Source: Methanosarcina sp. DH2 | GTDB lineage: Archaea; Halobacteriota; Methanosarcinia; Methanosarcinales; Methanosarcinaceae | Assembly: GCF_020804225.1 (NCBI RefSeq) | Contig: NZ_WJBI01000006.1 | Location: 2,207 to 58,017 of the forward strand | Reading direction: 5' to 3' | Length of the DNA: 55,811 bases | Position numbers and translations under genes: made by a program | Shown here: in pieces, positions 18,161-26,945 of the stretch | How positions within the stretch are numbered: position 1 is the stretch's first letter | Layout of the letters: every line of letters begins with the position of its first letter | The notes under the pieces: generated by a model | Seen by the model: the letters and a program-made list of their open reading frames with translations, nothing else | What the model was told of the DNA's origin: nothing | Database searches by the model: none

Positions 18161-18714
18161 TTTCTACGTGTTTAACTTATTTCAATATAAATTAAGCACA
18201 TTTCGAAAGAATATAACTTTTCGAAATATTTCTGTTATATCTTTTTCATTCCATGATGAATTATGATTTTTTTTCTTGCAAAGCAGATTTAATGAGAAAA
18301 TTTGTTATTATTGAATTTAGTTTTGGATATATTAATAAAGTTACTATTATAAGGTACTTTTGAACTATACTCTTTCTTGCTAAATTTTCCAATTCTTTGT
18401 CTTTGACATTTTCTAATTTCACAGCAATTTCCGTAGTTATAAATATTTATCTTTCTATATAATTTCGCTTCAAAACGTAGCAATTAGTAATTCCCATTTT
18501 ATTCAATAATAACTATTATTCACATTCTTATCTCTTTGAGTTTTGAGAATAAGTCTGAAAGAAAGGACGTACTTAAGAGAATCAGAGTAAGAAAAATAAG
18601 AAAAAAATAGTCTCATATTATTTTCATTATACAAATCAGTGTATAAAAGATCCAATTCTTTTATTAAATCGATGCCATGAAACGATCTTTTATTTTAGTT
18701 GAGGCACCTTTCTA
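18161..18714. other. AT-rich spacer inside the element, right side
   Basis: Only short random frames are present. I see no gene, no hairpin of note and no recombinase remnant. The right terminal repeat begins at 18715. Confidence 0.5.
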
Positions 18715-18776
18715 AAAAACGGTTGTGCAGAAATCTCACAAAACGGCGTATACTTTTTTGTTGTTATATATATCCC
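18715..18776 (-). repeat. right terminal inverted repeat of the element
   Basis: Reverse complement of the left end with two differences. It ends ATATATATCCC against the right copy of the duplicated target. Confidence 0.9.
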
Positions 18777-18790
18777 CCATTAAGAGTGCG
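18777..18790. repeat. 14-bp target-site duplication, right copy
   Basis: CCATTAAGAGTGCG, identical to 12303-12316. It lies about 50 bp past the stop codon of the minus-strand gene at 18842, so the target was the 3' flank of that gene, not a tRNA gene. Confidence 0.85.
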
Positions 18791-18841
18791 AGGGGTGAAA
18801 TTCCAACTTACGCCTGACTGTGGGAAGGAAATTGCTGTAAA

Positions 18842-19660
18842 TCAGATGATTCTGGACACAAGAGTATAAGCAAAAGCACTTAAAATCAACCTGATCGAAG
18901 AAAAAACAACCGAAATCATTGAAAACGCCAGCAGGTAGACATTCAAAGCCAGAATACCCGTGAAAAAGCCTGAGAAATCGACATTGAGAATCAGGGCAAT
19001 CACATTTACCAGTAAAATGAAAGTGAATATTGTCACTAGACCTCTCCCTGCTCCTTTAAGATCTTCTCTACTCAGGGCTATATGAGAGGAAATGCCGATT
19101 GCAAGAGCAAAATAGATCCAGAAATTGGGAGAAGCCAGGCTTTCTGCTGAAAAAATGCTTTCAAAAAGCTGGGCTGTGAGTGCGAAGATTTTCATTAACA
19201 TGTAGGGTTCAGGCTGACCGGAGCCAAGGGTCAGATAATTTCCAAAGGTGGCAAAGGAATCAGGCAGAAAAAGGTACATCCCAAGGACCAAGGCTGCTGT
19301 TCCGCTGAATATGGGACCCATGCCTATGAAAAAGTTCCCTATGTTCTGGTAGAGGCTTTTTGGATTCCAGCTGTGGTTGACATACCCAAGGACTCCGTCC
19401 CGGGCTCTCAGGTCAAAGAGCTTGAACTCATTTATTCTGTGCCTGAAAAGGTAGCACATCAGCAGGTGGCCAAGTTCATGGATTGGGGTGCCTATCCAGG
19501 CTGTAAACATAATTCCTTTCCTGCCGAAAACACTCTGGATGTAAAAGTTGGATCGTTTCTCAATAATGCCCAGTATCATGCCTATAAGAATTATAGAACC
19601 TGTGACGCAGAGGGTTTCGAACAGGCTTAATCGAAAAATATTGAGAAGTATATCTTCCAT
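18842..19660 (-). CDS. membrane protein with HELGH metalloprotease motif
   Basis: A 272-residue integral membrane protein with about six hydrophobic segments. The first helix (SIILIGMILGIIE) is followed by WIGTPIHELGHLLMCYLF, where HExxH is the zinc site of membrane metalloproteases such as the M50 (site-2 protease) group. The rest (GPIFSGTAALVLGMYLF, IALSREDLKGAGRG, FILLVNVIALILNV) is hydrophobic. The second zinc ligand typical of M50 is not obvious, so it may be a protease or a family relative without proven activity. It is alone on this strand; the mobile element entered just beyond its stop codon. Confidence 0.65.
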   Translation of the reverse strand: MEDILLNIFRLSLFETLCVTGSIILIGMILGIIEKRSNFYIQSVFGRKGIMFTAWIGTPIHELGHLLMCYLFRHRINEFKLFDLRARDGVLGYVNHSWNPKSLYQNIGNFFIGMGPIFSGTAALVLGMYLFLPDSFATFGNYLTLGSGQPEPYMLMKIFALTAQLFESIFSAESLASPNFWIYFALAIGISSHIALSREDLKGAGRGLVTIFTFILLVNVIALILNVDFSGFFTGILALNVYLLAFSMISVVFSSIRLILSAFAYTLVSRII

Positions 19661-20070
19661 TTTTTAACCCCTAAAACAAAAAATTTAGAATTCACAGTCT
19701 TTTTAGCCTTTCATATCTGAACAGTCTCTACAATTATAAGCTTTACTTACAAGGTTATTTCATGGATTTCTTCCCTAGATTTGGTAATCAAGGTAAGTGG
19801 AAAATGTGAAAGATTGGGTTTAGCAGGACAACAATCTAAAAACTCATATAATTTAGTAAAGTGCATTGGTTAAAGAAGAAATCATTAGATAATTTATGAT
19901 GTATAACTTTAATCATCTTTTACCCATTGATTTTCATTGAAATGCGGGAGAACAATAAGGGAGAGTAGTTAAATATCCTCTTTTGATGCAGTTAAAAAAG
20001 AAAATTAAAAAGAAAAAATTAAGCTTAACGAACAAAGTGAAAACTTATATACTTTATTTAAACCCGAAAA
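19661..20070. other. intergenic region without recognised features
   Basis: AT-rich, with no reading frame of interest and no strong hairpin. It probably holds the promoter of the minus-strand gene ending at 18842. Confidence 0.5.
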
Positions 20071-20520
20071 TCAGTTCTGGCTTGTAACATCAAACCAGAC
20101 AGGGGTTTTGTCTTCAGGGTCACAGTTATAGTTTATGGTGATTTCCTCATTTTTTCGGATATCTTTTATACAGACATATTTCAAAAGGTTGTTGTTGAAG
20201 TCTTTCTGGTATTTTGCATTTGGGGCATACGAGTGGTTATAAAGAGACCCATAGCCCAGAGCAATCGCGGCTTCTCTTGAATCAGTTCCCCATGCGAAAT
20301 AGTAATTATAAAGCTGGGTAAGCTCAAGAGTATTTACTTCTTCAGGAGGAAGAACGATAACGGGGCAGGTTTCTATTACTTCATCTTTTTTAAGATTTCT
20401 CTGTGCAAATACGCCTCTACCTTTGCCAGGTGCGTCTTTAACACTTACCAATGACATTTGATCAGGCTCCTGTATTTTTATAAATTGCCTGTTAACTATT
20501 GCATTATTTTGAGAAGGCAA
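20071..20520 (-). CDS. SET-domain protein, probable lysine methyltransferase
   Basis: A 149-residue protein made almost only of a SET domain. Family motifs in order: GKGRGVFAQRNLKKDEVIE (SAM-binding start), ALGYGSLYNHSYAPNA with the NHS signature near residue 98, and KNEEITINYN (the E-x-x-x-x-Y end). Such short archaeal SET proteins include Gö1-SET of Methanosarcina mazei, reported to methylate the chromosomal protein MC1-alpha. By analogy it probably methylates a lysine on a DNA-associated protein in the cytoplasm. It stands alone between the metalloprotease-like gene and a permease. The start could be the ATG at 20520 or the in-frame ATG further in (MSLVSVKDA). Confidence 0.8.
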   Translation of the reverse strand: MPSQNNAIVNRQFIKIQEPDQMSLVSVKDAPGKGRGVFAQRNLKKDEVIETCPVIVLPPEEVNTLELTQLYNYYFAWGTDSREAAIALGYGSLYNHSYAPNAKYQKDFNNNLLKYVCIKDIRKNEEITINYNCDPEDKTPVWFDVTSQN

Positions 20521-20707
20521 GTAATTTAAAAGTTTCTGTCCAAAAACTTTTATTGGGAAGTCTATTGAATTTTTAAGAGGAATTTATGGAATTTTTAAGG
20601 AGATTCCAAAAATTTCACAGATTCTTCAGGTGTCCAGGAAAATTTTGCCCCGAAGACTGAAAAGAGACTCTGAATGCTGTTCCTCGATTTCTGGTAAGGC
20701 AGGAAAG

Positions 20708-22018
20708 CTACTGTGCGTCTTCACGAACCTTAAGTTCCTTCTTTCTGGACGCGATACTTTTATCTGCACTCTTTCTCCCGAGAAATCTGTAATACCCAAA
20801 CCCTATGAGAAAGACAGGATAAACGATTTTCCAGGTAAAGCCTGAAACCAGAAAGCTCAGAGACAGGAGCGCAAGAGCTGAGAAAACCCATTTCTGCCAG
20901 CCAGTTTCTGTTTTCCAGTAGGCGAGAATGATGAAGGCATAGAGGAAAACAAAGTTCTGGTTTACGAGCAGGATCATGGATGATACCGGGATTTCGAAAA
21001 AGTAACTTCCGAGAATAAGGAAAATTGACAGGATGTATAGCCCTACCAGGCTGGAGACAGGGATATTCCTCTTTGAAAGCTTTCCAAAAACACCAGGGAA
21101 AGCACCTGTCCTGCCTCCGGCAAAAAGCAGGCGGCTTGCAGTAAAGTTCCACGAGCAGGCGTTTGCCGCAATAACTATTATCATGAGCCATATAAGGAGA
21201 CTTCCCCCGGGCGTAAAAAGGACAAGGCCGGAAAGTCCGGCAGCTCCTTGAAGAGGGACACCTGCTGCACTCGCTCCTGTGGTAATAAGGGCAAGGAGGA
21301 TATAGATAGATGTTACCAGGGCAAAACTCAGCCAGTAAAGCAAAGGCACGTTTTTCTCAGGTTCTTTAATTTCTCCGAGGGAAAAAGACAGGTTCTCCCA
21401 GCCCAGAAACGCCCAGAAAAGAAGGGCTGCGACTTTCCAGACATTGTTCAGGTCTACGTTTCCACTGCCGCTAAGAGCTTCACCGGCAACCTCTAGCCCT
21501 GACCCGAAGAAATCAAGGTTGAAGGCGATAAGCAGTCCTGTAAGCAGAAAGAGAACAGTCAGAGCTGCATAGTTAATCATGGAAATAGCTCTCATTCCTG
21601 CAAGGTTTGAGATAAGCATTAAGGTTACAAGAAGGGCTGCAAAAAAAGCTGCACCTAATTCGGACAGACTGAAAAGCTGCCTCATGTATTCGCTTCCAAT
21701 AAGAGCAACTGCAGGAAGCCCAAAAAAGAAAGAACCGCCTACAAGATATGAGACTGCATACCCTCCCCAGGGACCTACGGCCTCTTCAGCATAACCTGCA
21801 AGCCCTGCAGTTGAAGGGAATTTCAGGCCCAGACGGGCGCAGATCTGGATAAGAGGAATTGCGATAAGAGCGATGAGGAACCAGCCAAGAACTGCCTCAT
21901 GAACGCTTCCGACATCAAGTGCCAGGCCCGGCAGCGCCAGAATCCCTGTTCCTACAAGCATACAGATTGCAAGTCCCAAACCTGTCCGCAGGGTAATTGT
22001 TTTTTCTAATTTTCTCAT
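20708..22018 (-). CDS. APC-family amino acid permease
   Basis: A 436-residue integral membrane protein with about twelve hydrophobic segments. The N-terminal GLGLAICMLVGTGILALPGL holds the unwound-helix motif G-x-G-I-L of the amino acid-polyamine-organocation superfamily; LFWAFLGWENLSF and WNFTASRLLFAGGRTGAFP are the usual helix 6 and helix 8 regions. It should import an amino acid or exchange amines across the cell membrane. The substrate cannot be read. A decayed copy of its first 60 residues lies just upstream (22195-22414), so the locus once held a tandem pair. Confidence 0.8.
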   Translation of the reverse strand: MRKLEKTITLRTGLGLAICMLVGTGILALPGLALDVGSVHEAVLGWFLIALIAIPLIQICARLGLKFPSTAGLAGYAEEAVGPWGGYAVSYLVGGSFFFGLPAVALIGSEYMRQLFSLSELGAAFFAALLVTLMLISNLAGMRAISMINYAALTVLFLLTGLLIAFNLDFFGSGLEVAGEALSGSGNVDLNNVWKVAALLFWAFLGWENLSFSLGEIKEPEKNVPLLYWLSFALVTSIYILLALITTGASAAGVPLQGAAGLSGLVLFTPGGSLLIWLMIIVIAANACSWNFTASRLLFAGGRTGAFPGVFGKLSKRNIPVSSLVGLYILSIFLILGSYFFEIPVSSMILLVNQNFVFLYAFIILAYWKTETGWQKWVFSALALLSLSFLVSGFTWKIVYPVFLIGFGYYRFLGRKSADKSIASRKKELKVREDAQ

Positions 22019-22109
22019 TTTTCCTCTAGGATAACTCCACTAAATTCCTCTATGGATAGCTCCACTAAATTCATCCGTAAATATATTTTGCACCATTTAT
22101 AAATTTGCC

Positions 22110-22190
22110 AGTAAAAAATAAGTCTAAAGAATAAGTCTAAAGAATAAGACTAAAGGCTAAAGGATAAGGCTAAAAGTCTTAAGCAAGTCT
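22110..22190. repeat. degenerate tandem repeats (AAGTCTAAAGAAT)
   Basis: Several imperfect copies of AAGTCTAAAGAAT/AAGGCTAAAAGT fill the gap between the permease and its dead copy. Confidence 0.6.
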
Positions 22191-22194
22191 AAAT

Positions 22195-22414
22195 TTACAG
22201 ATTATGATTTAAAGATTCGGGTTTATAGGTCTGAATAAGTGGCATTGCAGCCAGAATGATCAGAAGCCAGCCGAAAACCACTTCCTGCACCGTTCCTGCA
22301 CCGTTCCTGCATCCGCTACCATCCCGGGCAAGCCCAGCAGTCCTGAGCCTATAACCATAAGGATAGCCAGAACAATTCCACGCCCGGGAGTAACTGTTTT
22401 TCAAGCTCGGTCAT
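22195..22414 (-). pseudogene. fragment of an APC permease N-terminus
   Basis: Starting from ATG 22414 (MTELEK), different frames give GRGIVLAILMVIGSGLLGLP and then EVVFGWLLIILAAMPLIQT, matching GLGLAICMLVGTGILALPGL and EAVLGWFLIALIAIPLIQI of the intact permease. At least two frameshifts are present. One is a tandem 11-bp duplication (GGAACGGTGCA twice, near 22283-22305). The rest of the protein is missing. It is the remains of a paralogue. Confidence 0.8.
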
Positions 22415-22611
22415 AGTTTTTATCCATTTAATTTCAACAGATCAAGAGCCATCAACAGATAAGAGTAAAGGTAAAAAGTTAGAAAAAAACTTTTAGCCCT
22501 ATAACCTTTGCGTTTTTTATACTGCAAGTATTCTATTCGAAGCCTGAAAAAAGAAGATATGTCGAATAGACCTGAAGATTTCAACTTCAAAATGAATTTC
22601 AATTAATAATT

Positions 22612-23165
22612 CTAGGAGCGCCTCTACCAGCTCTTCTGGCGGCCCTTCCCGTAAAAAATGAAGTAGTAGAAATAAAAAGACTTGAAAAAGATTGGAAAAG
22701 CGATCTCCAAGTAGATGATTTTTTGTCCTAATTCTTACTATTTCATTTTGCCTTTACTTTCTGGTTTATATTCATTCTCCTTAGCCATTTTTACTTTCTA
22801 GAATTTCTTTTTTCCCTTTTTCGCGAGAAAGGCCGCTTTTCTTCTTCTAACTTGAAAAAAACGGCATAATACAAAGAATAACGTTACACGGGTCGGAAAT
22901 AATTTAATTCTATCACTTTAAGTAAATCTCACTACTATAACCCCTAAATTAGTCCTCTTGAGCGTAGCGAAAAGAACCTCGTGCTGTTGCACTTGCAGTG
23001 CAACTCCCAGAAAATCTCCGATTTCCTGTGATCCCGAAGCGAAACTCGGGAAGTAAAAGCTATAGTTTTATAAATTAGTCTGCTTGAGCGAGCGAAGCGA
23101 GTGAAACAGACCTCGTGCTCCCGAAGCGAAACTCGGGCGAGGCGCAATTCGGGAGATTCGGGATT
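22612..23165. repeat. copy 2 of the interspersed repeat, with palindromic tail
   Basis: Contains the CCAG-CTCTT-CTGG block, a purine-rich block, the AAAGGCCGCTTTTCTTC block and a tail with AAATTAGTCCTCTTGAGCG, a perfect hairpin (GTTGCACT-TGC-AGTGCAAC, 22986-23004), a GAAAATC/GATTTC hairpin and CCCGA...TCGGG stems. A second tail unit begins with AAATTAGTCTGCTTGAGCG. The spacer 23166-23446 shows nothing more than the likely promoter of the next gene. Confidence 0.7.
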
Positions 23166-23446
23166 TTAAAGTTTATAGTCGGGCACTGTTTTCTTTTTAC
23201 TCAAAAACATCAGCCAGGTGATTGCGGGCGACTAATTAATTAATTACTTAAAAAGCCTTTTACTTAACTTCATGAGTGTATATATCTCTTTTAAAAATAA
23301 AAGCTTGAAATTCTTAAACATAAGCTTGAAACTCTCTATAAATTTACAAAAATATAGGAAGACTAATATCAGAGTATTCCTATATAAATAGTTTAATTCT
23401 TAAAACCGGCATTTATTACAGGATTTGACTGGAAAGGGGTTTAAAT

Positions 23447-24196
23447 ATGTTCTCATTGAATGAACAAAAAGCTATTGAACTTGGAGAATCTGGAGAAAAA
23501 GCAGTAAGGGAACAAAACGAGTACGACGCACTCCAGTATATTGTGTACCTCAGGGAACTCGGGGAAGAACTGCTCAACGCAGATTTTGAGACCGATTTAA
23601 AGAGGGTTGCGATTTCACTCCGGAATATTGGCAATAAAGCTGTTCAGAAAAGGAGTGAAAGTGTAGCATCCAATACAGTAGAGGCTATTGATGCTCTTGC
23701 AGAACCTTCCGTCGAAAAAGACTTCTCTAATGCCCTCTGGTCTTTCTCAAAGGCTGTGCAGGAAATCGGAAAAGGAGCTGCACAGATGGAGATGCTTGAA
23801 ACTGCAGAAATTGCTGTTAAAGCCCTCGAAATAATAGGCAGAGGTGCTGTTGCAAAAAAGATGGAGGTTGTAACCCTCTGGACAACCATGGCACTTGAAG
23901 AAATTGGCTACCTCGCAGGCAAAAAACAACTTGAAGATCTGAGTAACGCAGCAAAAACCGCAAGAGAGGGAATTATAATCGCATCCGAAGATAATGGGTT
24001 CATTCCCAGGGAGCAGATTGTAAGATATCCTCAACTGATCTCCCAAACAGTAAGCGAATTTTCGGACATGCAGAATCTTCAGCCTGCCGGCTATGAGGGC
24101 AGCAGGCCCAATGAGGAATTTACGGAAGAAGAATTCTTCGAAGGAGAGGTCGAGGAAGAAGAGCCTGAAACCGGGGATTCGGGAAAAGAAAAATAA
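23447..24196 (+). CDS. alpha-helical repeat protein, family A (copy 1)
   Basis: A 249-residue soluble protein built of repeated helix pairs of roughly 35-37 residues with a core such as 'A-L-x-x-I-G-R/K-G-A-V/A-x-K-x-M-E' (for example ALEIIGRGAVAKKMEV). It starts FSLNEQKAIELGESGEKA, the same N-terminal pattern as the four tandem genes at 50-54.3 kb. The last 40 residues are very acidic (EEFTEEEFFEGEVEEEEPE). AAAGGGGT precedes ATG 23447. HEAT/armadillo-like solenoids usually bind proteins. No catalytic motif, signal peptide or membrane segment is seen. I do not recognise a named family. Confidence 0.7.
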   Translation: MFSLNEQKAIELGESGEKAVREQNEYDALQYIVYLRELGEELLNADFETDLKRVAISLRNIGNKAVQKRSESVASNTVEAIDALAEPSVEKDFSNALWSFSKAVQEIGKGAAQMEMLETAEIAVKALEIIGRGAVAKKMEVVTLWTTMALEEIGYLAGKKQLEDLSNAAKTAREGIIIASEDNGFIPREQIVRYPQLISQTVSEFSDMQNLQPAGYEGSRPNEEFTEEEFFEGEVEEEEPETGDSGKEK

Positions 24197-24316
24197 TAAT
24201 TGCATGCGCATCAGAGGGCAATTGGCTTAAAGGAAAAACTGAATCTTTGCCTGAAAAGATAAACCTTTTCGATAAGCCTTTTCGCCTGAAAGCAGAAAAA
24301 AAAATTCATGGCTGCT

Positions 24317-24919
24317 TTAAACAGCCGACTGTCTTTTTTTAAAGTTTCTTGAAATTTCCAGGAATCGTTCTATTATTTTTAGCCCTTCGGGAGTAAGCAC
24401 GGACTCAGGGTGGAATTGCAAGCCATAGATAGGATATTCTGCGTGTTCGACTGCCATAATGGTTCCATCTTCTGCCCGGGCAGTAACCTTTATTCCGGGA
24501 GCCGGTTCTCCAATCTCAAGTGAGTGGTAGCGGCCTGCCTCAAACTGTTCTCTAAGTGTTGTAAAGAGTACTGATTCCGTGTGCAAGATCCTTGAACTTT
24601 TCCCATGTACGGGTCCCACTTTACTTCTCCTTACAGGCCCGCCGAAAGCTACGTTGATTGCCTGGTGCCCGAGGCAGACTCCCAGAAGAGGAATTTCCCT
24701 GCCCATTTCCCTGATGATCTCCAGACAGTTTCCTATATCCTTCGGGTCAGAGGGGTTTCCGGGTCCCGGGGAGATTACCAGCGCATCAGGCTTTATTTCC
24801 CTTAACTCTTCCAGGGTAACCGTGTTGGGAAGGACCAGGGTATCTTTTTCAAAATATGAGATATAATCCACGAGGTTCCATACGAAAGAATCCTTGTTGT
24901 TTATGAAAACGATTTTCAC
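24317..24919 (-). CDS. trpG: anthranilate synthase component II (glutamine amidotransferase)
   Basis: A 200-residue class I glutamine amidotransferase. It frees ammonia from glutamine for TrpE, which makes anthranilate from chorismate. The nucleophile cysteine is in GVCLGHQ, the oxyanion motif is SPGPGNP, and the His-Glu pair is in LQFHPES. The start is GTG 24919 with GGAGGG 8 bases upstream. It is the last gene of the trp cluster and is separated from trpE by 250 bp without a gene, which contains short repeats of TCTAACCCTG; its own promoter or a processed leader is possible. Confidence 0.95.
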   Translation of the reverse strand: MKIVFINNKDSFVWNLVDYISYFEKDTLVLPNTVTLEELREIKPDALVISPGPGNPSDPKDIGNCLEIIREMGREIPLLGVCLGHQAINVAFGGPVRRSKVGPVHGKSSRILHTESVLFTTLREQFEAGRYHSLEIGEPAPGIKVTARAEDGTIMAVEHAEYPIYGLQFHPESVLTPEGLKIIERFLEISRNFKKRQSAV

Positions 24920-25169
24920 CTGAAAAACCCTCCAAAAGCCTTTTCTTCCGGACGTCCCCCTTTACTCATTTTTTCGAATAGAATTCTCTTCTCCAGAGCC
25001 ATTTTTCCTGAATTATTTGTATTTAAATCTCTTTCCATAAGTCTCATCCCGGTAACTTTTTCTATTCTTTCCTTCCATTCCTGCGCCTGATTCCCGTTTC
25101 TCGACTCCTCAACTGTATTTCTTAACCCTGTCTAACCCTGTCTAACCCGGTCTTAACCGGAGTTTCAGC

Positions 25170-26945
25170 TCAGAGTTCTCCGCCAATAGCCGCAAGCATT
25201 GCTGCCATTTTCCTTTCCGTTTCCCTGAACTCATACGCAGGATCGGAGTCCGCAACAATCCCTGCCCCTGCCTGTACCGAAGCCTTTTTTCCCTGTATAA
25301 GCAGAGTCCTTATCACGATTGCAAAATCAGCATCCCCGTTCCAGCTGTAATACCCTACCCCGCCGCCGTAGATCCCTCTTGGAGCTGTTTCAAGTTCGGA
25401 AATAATTTCCATTGCCCGGATTTTAGGAGCCCCTGATAGGGTTCCAGCAGGAAAAACTGCCCTGAAGGCATCGAACTGGTCGCACTCGGGCCTGAGGTTT
25501 CCCGAAACCGTGCTTTCTATGTGCTGGACATGAGAATATTTCAGGACTTTCATAAACCCGGAGACCTTTACCGAGCCGCTTTCGGAAACCATGCGGACAT
25601 CGTTTCGCCCAAGGTCAACAAGCATTACATGTTCTGCCCTTTCCTTTTCGTCATTAAGCATGTGTGAAGCCAGGGCTTCGTCTTCAGCTTCGGACTTCCC
25701 CCTCGGACAGGTGCCTGCGATGGGATTTATTATGACAGTGCGTTTATGTACTGTTAGAAGTGTTTCAGGGCTTGCCCCTACAATTGCAAGGTCTCCAAAC
25801 TCGAAGATATACATGTAAGGGCTCGGGTTTATTTCCCGGAGCTGCATATAAAGCTCGAAAGGGGACTGTTTCAAATTGAATTCGCATTTCCTGGAAAGGA
25901 CAGCCTGGAAAATATCCCCTGCGAAAATATGTTCTTTCGCCTGGAGCACGGAAGCTTCAAATTCCGACCTGTCAGCGCTGCAGACCTGTACAGGTGAAGA
26001 TGGCGCTATTAACGGGCTCGAAACTACTGCATTTGAAGCGGCTGTTTCCCTTGCGACTGTCTCCCTTATCACTCCTTTTGCTTCAACTCCTTTTACTTCA
26101 ACTCCCTTTGCTGCGTCTTCAGGCAGGGAAACTTCCTTAATTGCGGAATAAAGCTTATCTGCCTCTGAAAGAGTCTCTTCATATACTCTTTCTGCATCCG
26201 AGCACGGGCTTACGAAAGGAGTGATCACTATATACACTTCTTCAGTCAGGTGATCGAAAATAAAACTTTTCGAGACAAGGATGTACTGGAGTTCGGGAAT
26301 CCCGGACTCAAAGCCCTTTTCAGCCCCGAGCCAGCTGTCGTAGATCGCATCATAAGCTGTGTAACCAATAGCCCCTCCCAGGAAGGTCTGCCTTTCAAAG
26401 CGCTTTGTATTGAGGAATTCAATCCCGTTTGTCGGAGGAAAAGCCAGGCGAAGGGCGTCAAAAGAATCTTTTCCGCGTGGAATTGCAACCGTGAACTTTC
26501 CAGGAGGCTGCGTTTCTTTTTGCTTTCCTCTGCGTTCTATCTCTCCGGTTTCATCTCCGTTTTTCTCTACGTTTTTTTCTCCGGTTTTCTCTTCAGTTTC
26601 AGCTCCGCAGACTTCCTCTGCTTTTGCGACAATTTCTTTGAAGAAAGCACAGGCTTTCGGGTTCAGGAGCTCAAGGGAGAGTTTTCTGTTACTTATCGTC
26701 AGCAGGGCATCAGGTTCGTTTCCAACAAAAGAATACCTTGCCTTATTTGCCTGTTTTTCCACGGATTCAAGCAGGTAGGAGTAACCTGCAGTTCCTGAGC
26801 CTCTTAAAGCCCGGTAAAGCTCGAGAGGAGAGCAGACGGGATAGCACCCAAAATCAACTTTTGCAAGGAGCTGGACGAGCCCGGGTTTTTTGAGCCCTGA
26901 GACAAGCTCCTTAAACTCTTCTTTTCCAAGGTCAAAGGAAAGCAT
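25170..26945 (-). CDS. trpE: anthranilate synthase component I
   Basis: A 591-residue chorismate-using enzyme, cytoplasmic, partner of TrpG. The N-terminal feedback site is visible as YSYLLES, the motif that binds tryptophan, so inhibition by the end product is expected. Catalytic-domain motifs include NPIAGTCPRGK, DLGRNDVRMV, GTLSGAPKIRAMEII and GGGVGYYSWNGDADFAI. ATG 26945 follows GAGGTG; it overlaps the end of trpF by 14 bp. The protein is longer than the usual 460-520 residues because of two low-complexity inserts: a Glu/Lys/Asn-rich one at about 115-145 and one with the short repeat KGVEVKGVEAKGV at about 285-310. Confidence 0.95.
   Translation of the reverse strand: MLSFDLGKEEFKELVSGLKKPGLVQLLAKVDFGCYPVCSPLELYRALRGSGTAGYSYLLESVEKQANKARYSFVGNEPDALLTISNRKLSLELLNPKACAFFKEIVAKAEEVCGAETEEKTGEKNVEKNGDETGEIERRGKQKETQPPGKFTVAIPRGKDSFDALRLAFPPTNGIEFLNTKRFERQTFLGGAIGYTAYDAIYDSWLGAEKGFESGIPELQYILVSKSFIFDHLTEEVYIVITPFVSPCSDAERVYEETLSEADKLYSAIKEVSLPEDAAKGVEVKGVEAKGVIRETVARETAASNAVVSSPLIAPSSPVQVCSADRSEFEASVLQAKEHIFAGDIFQAVLSRKCEFNLKQSPFELYMQLREINPSPYMYIFEFGDLAIVGASPETLLTVHKRTVIINPIAGTCPRGKSEAEDEALASHMLNDEKERAEHVMLVDLGRNDVRMVSESGSVKVSGFMKVLKYSHVQHIESTVSGNLRPECDQFDAFRAVFPAGTLSGAPKIRAMEIISELETAPRGIYGGGVGYYSWNGDADFAIVIRTLLIQGKKASVQAGAGIVADSDPAYEFRETERKMAAMLAAIGGEL

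Larger units (their letters stand above)
12317..18776. mobile_element. casposon-like element with TIRs, broken PolB, HNH and cargo
   Basis: A 6460-bp unit bounded by 62-bp inverted repeats (12317-12378 and 18715-18776, 60 of 62 identical by eye) and flanked by a 14-bp direct duplication. Inside are, left to right, a foreign-looking gene (12896-14560, plus), a 136-bp MITE, a family-B DNA polymerase broken by a stop and a frameshift (minus), an HNH nuclease gene overlapping the polymerase start, and a truncated membrane-protein frame. Self-synthesising casposons of Methanosarcina encode PolB, HNH and Cas1. No cas1 or other recognisable recombinase is here, so the element is probably immobile by itself, or was moved in trans. 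It lies 51 bp past the stop of the gene at 18842. Confidence 0.75.

Noticed and set aside
12317-18776. Element considered as an ordinary IS or a provirus
   Set aside because: No DDE transposase, tyrosine recombinase, capsid or terminase gene is visible; the 14-bp duplication and polB/HNH content fit casposons better.
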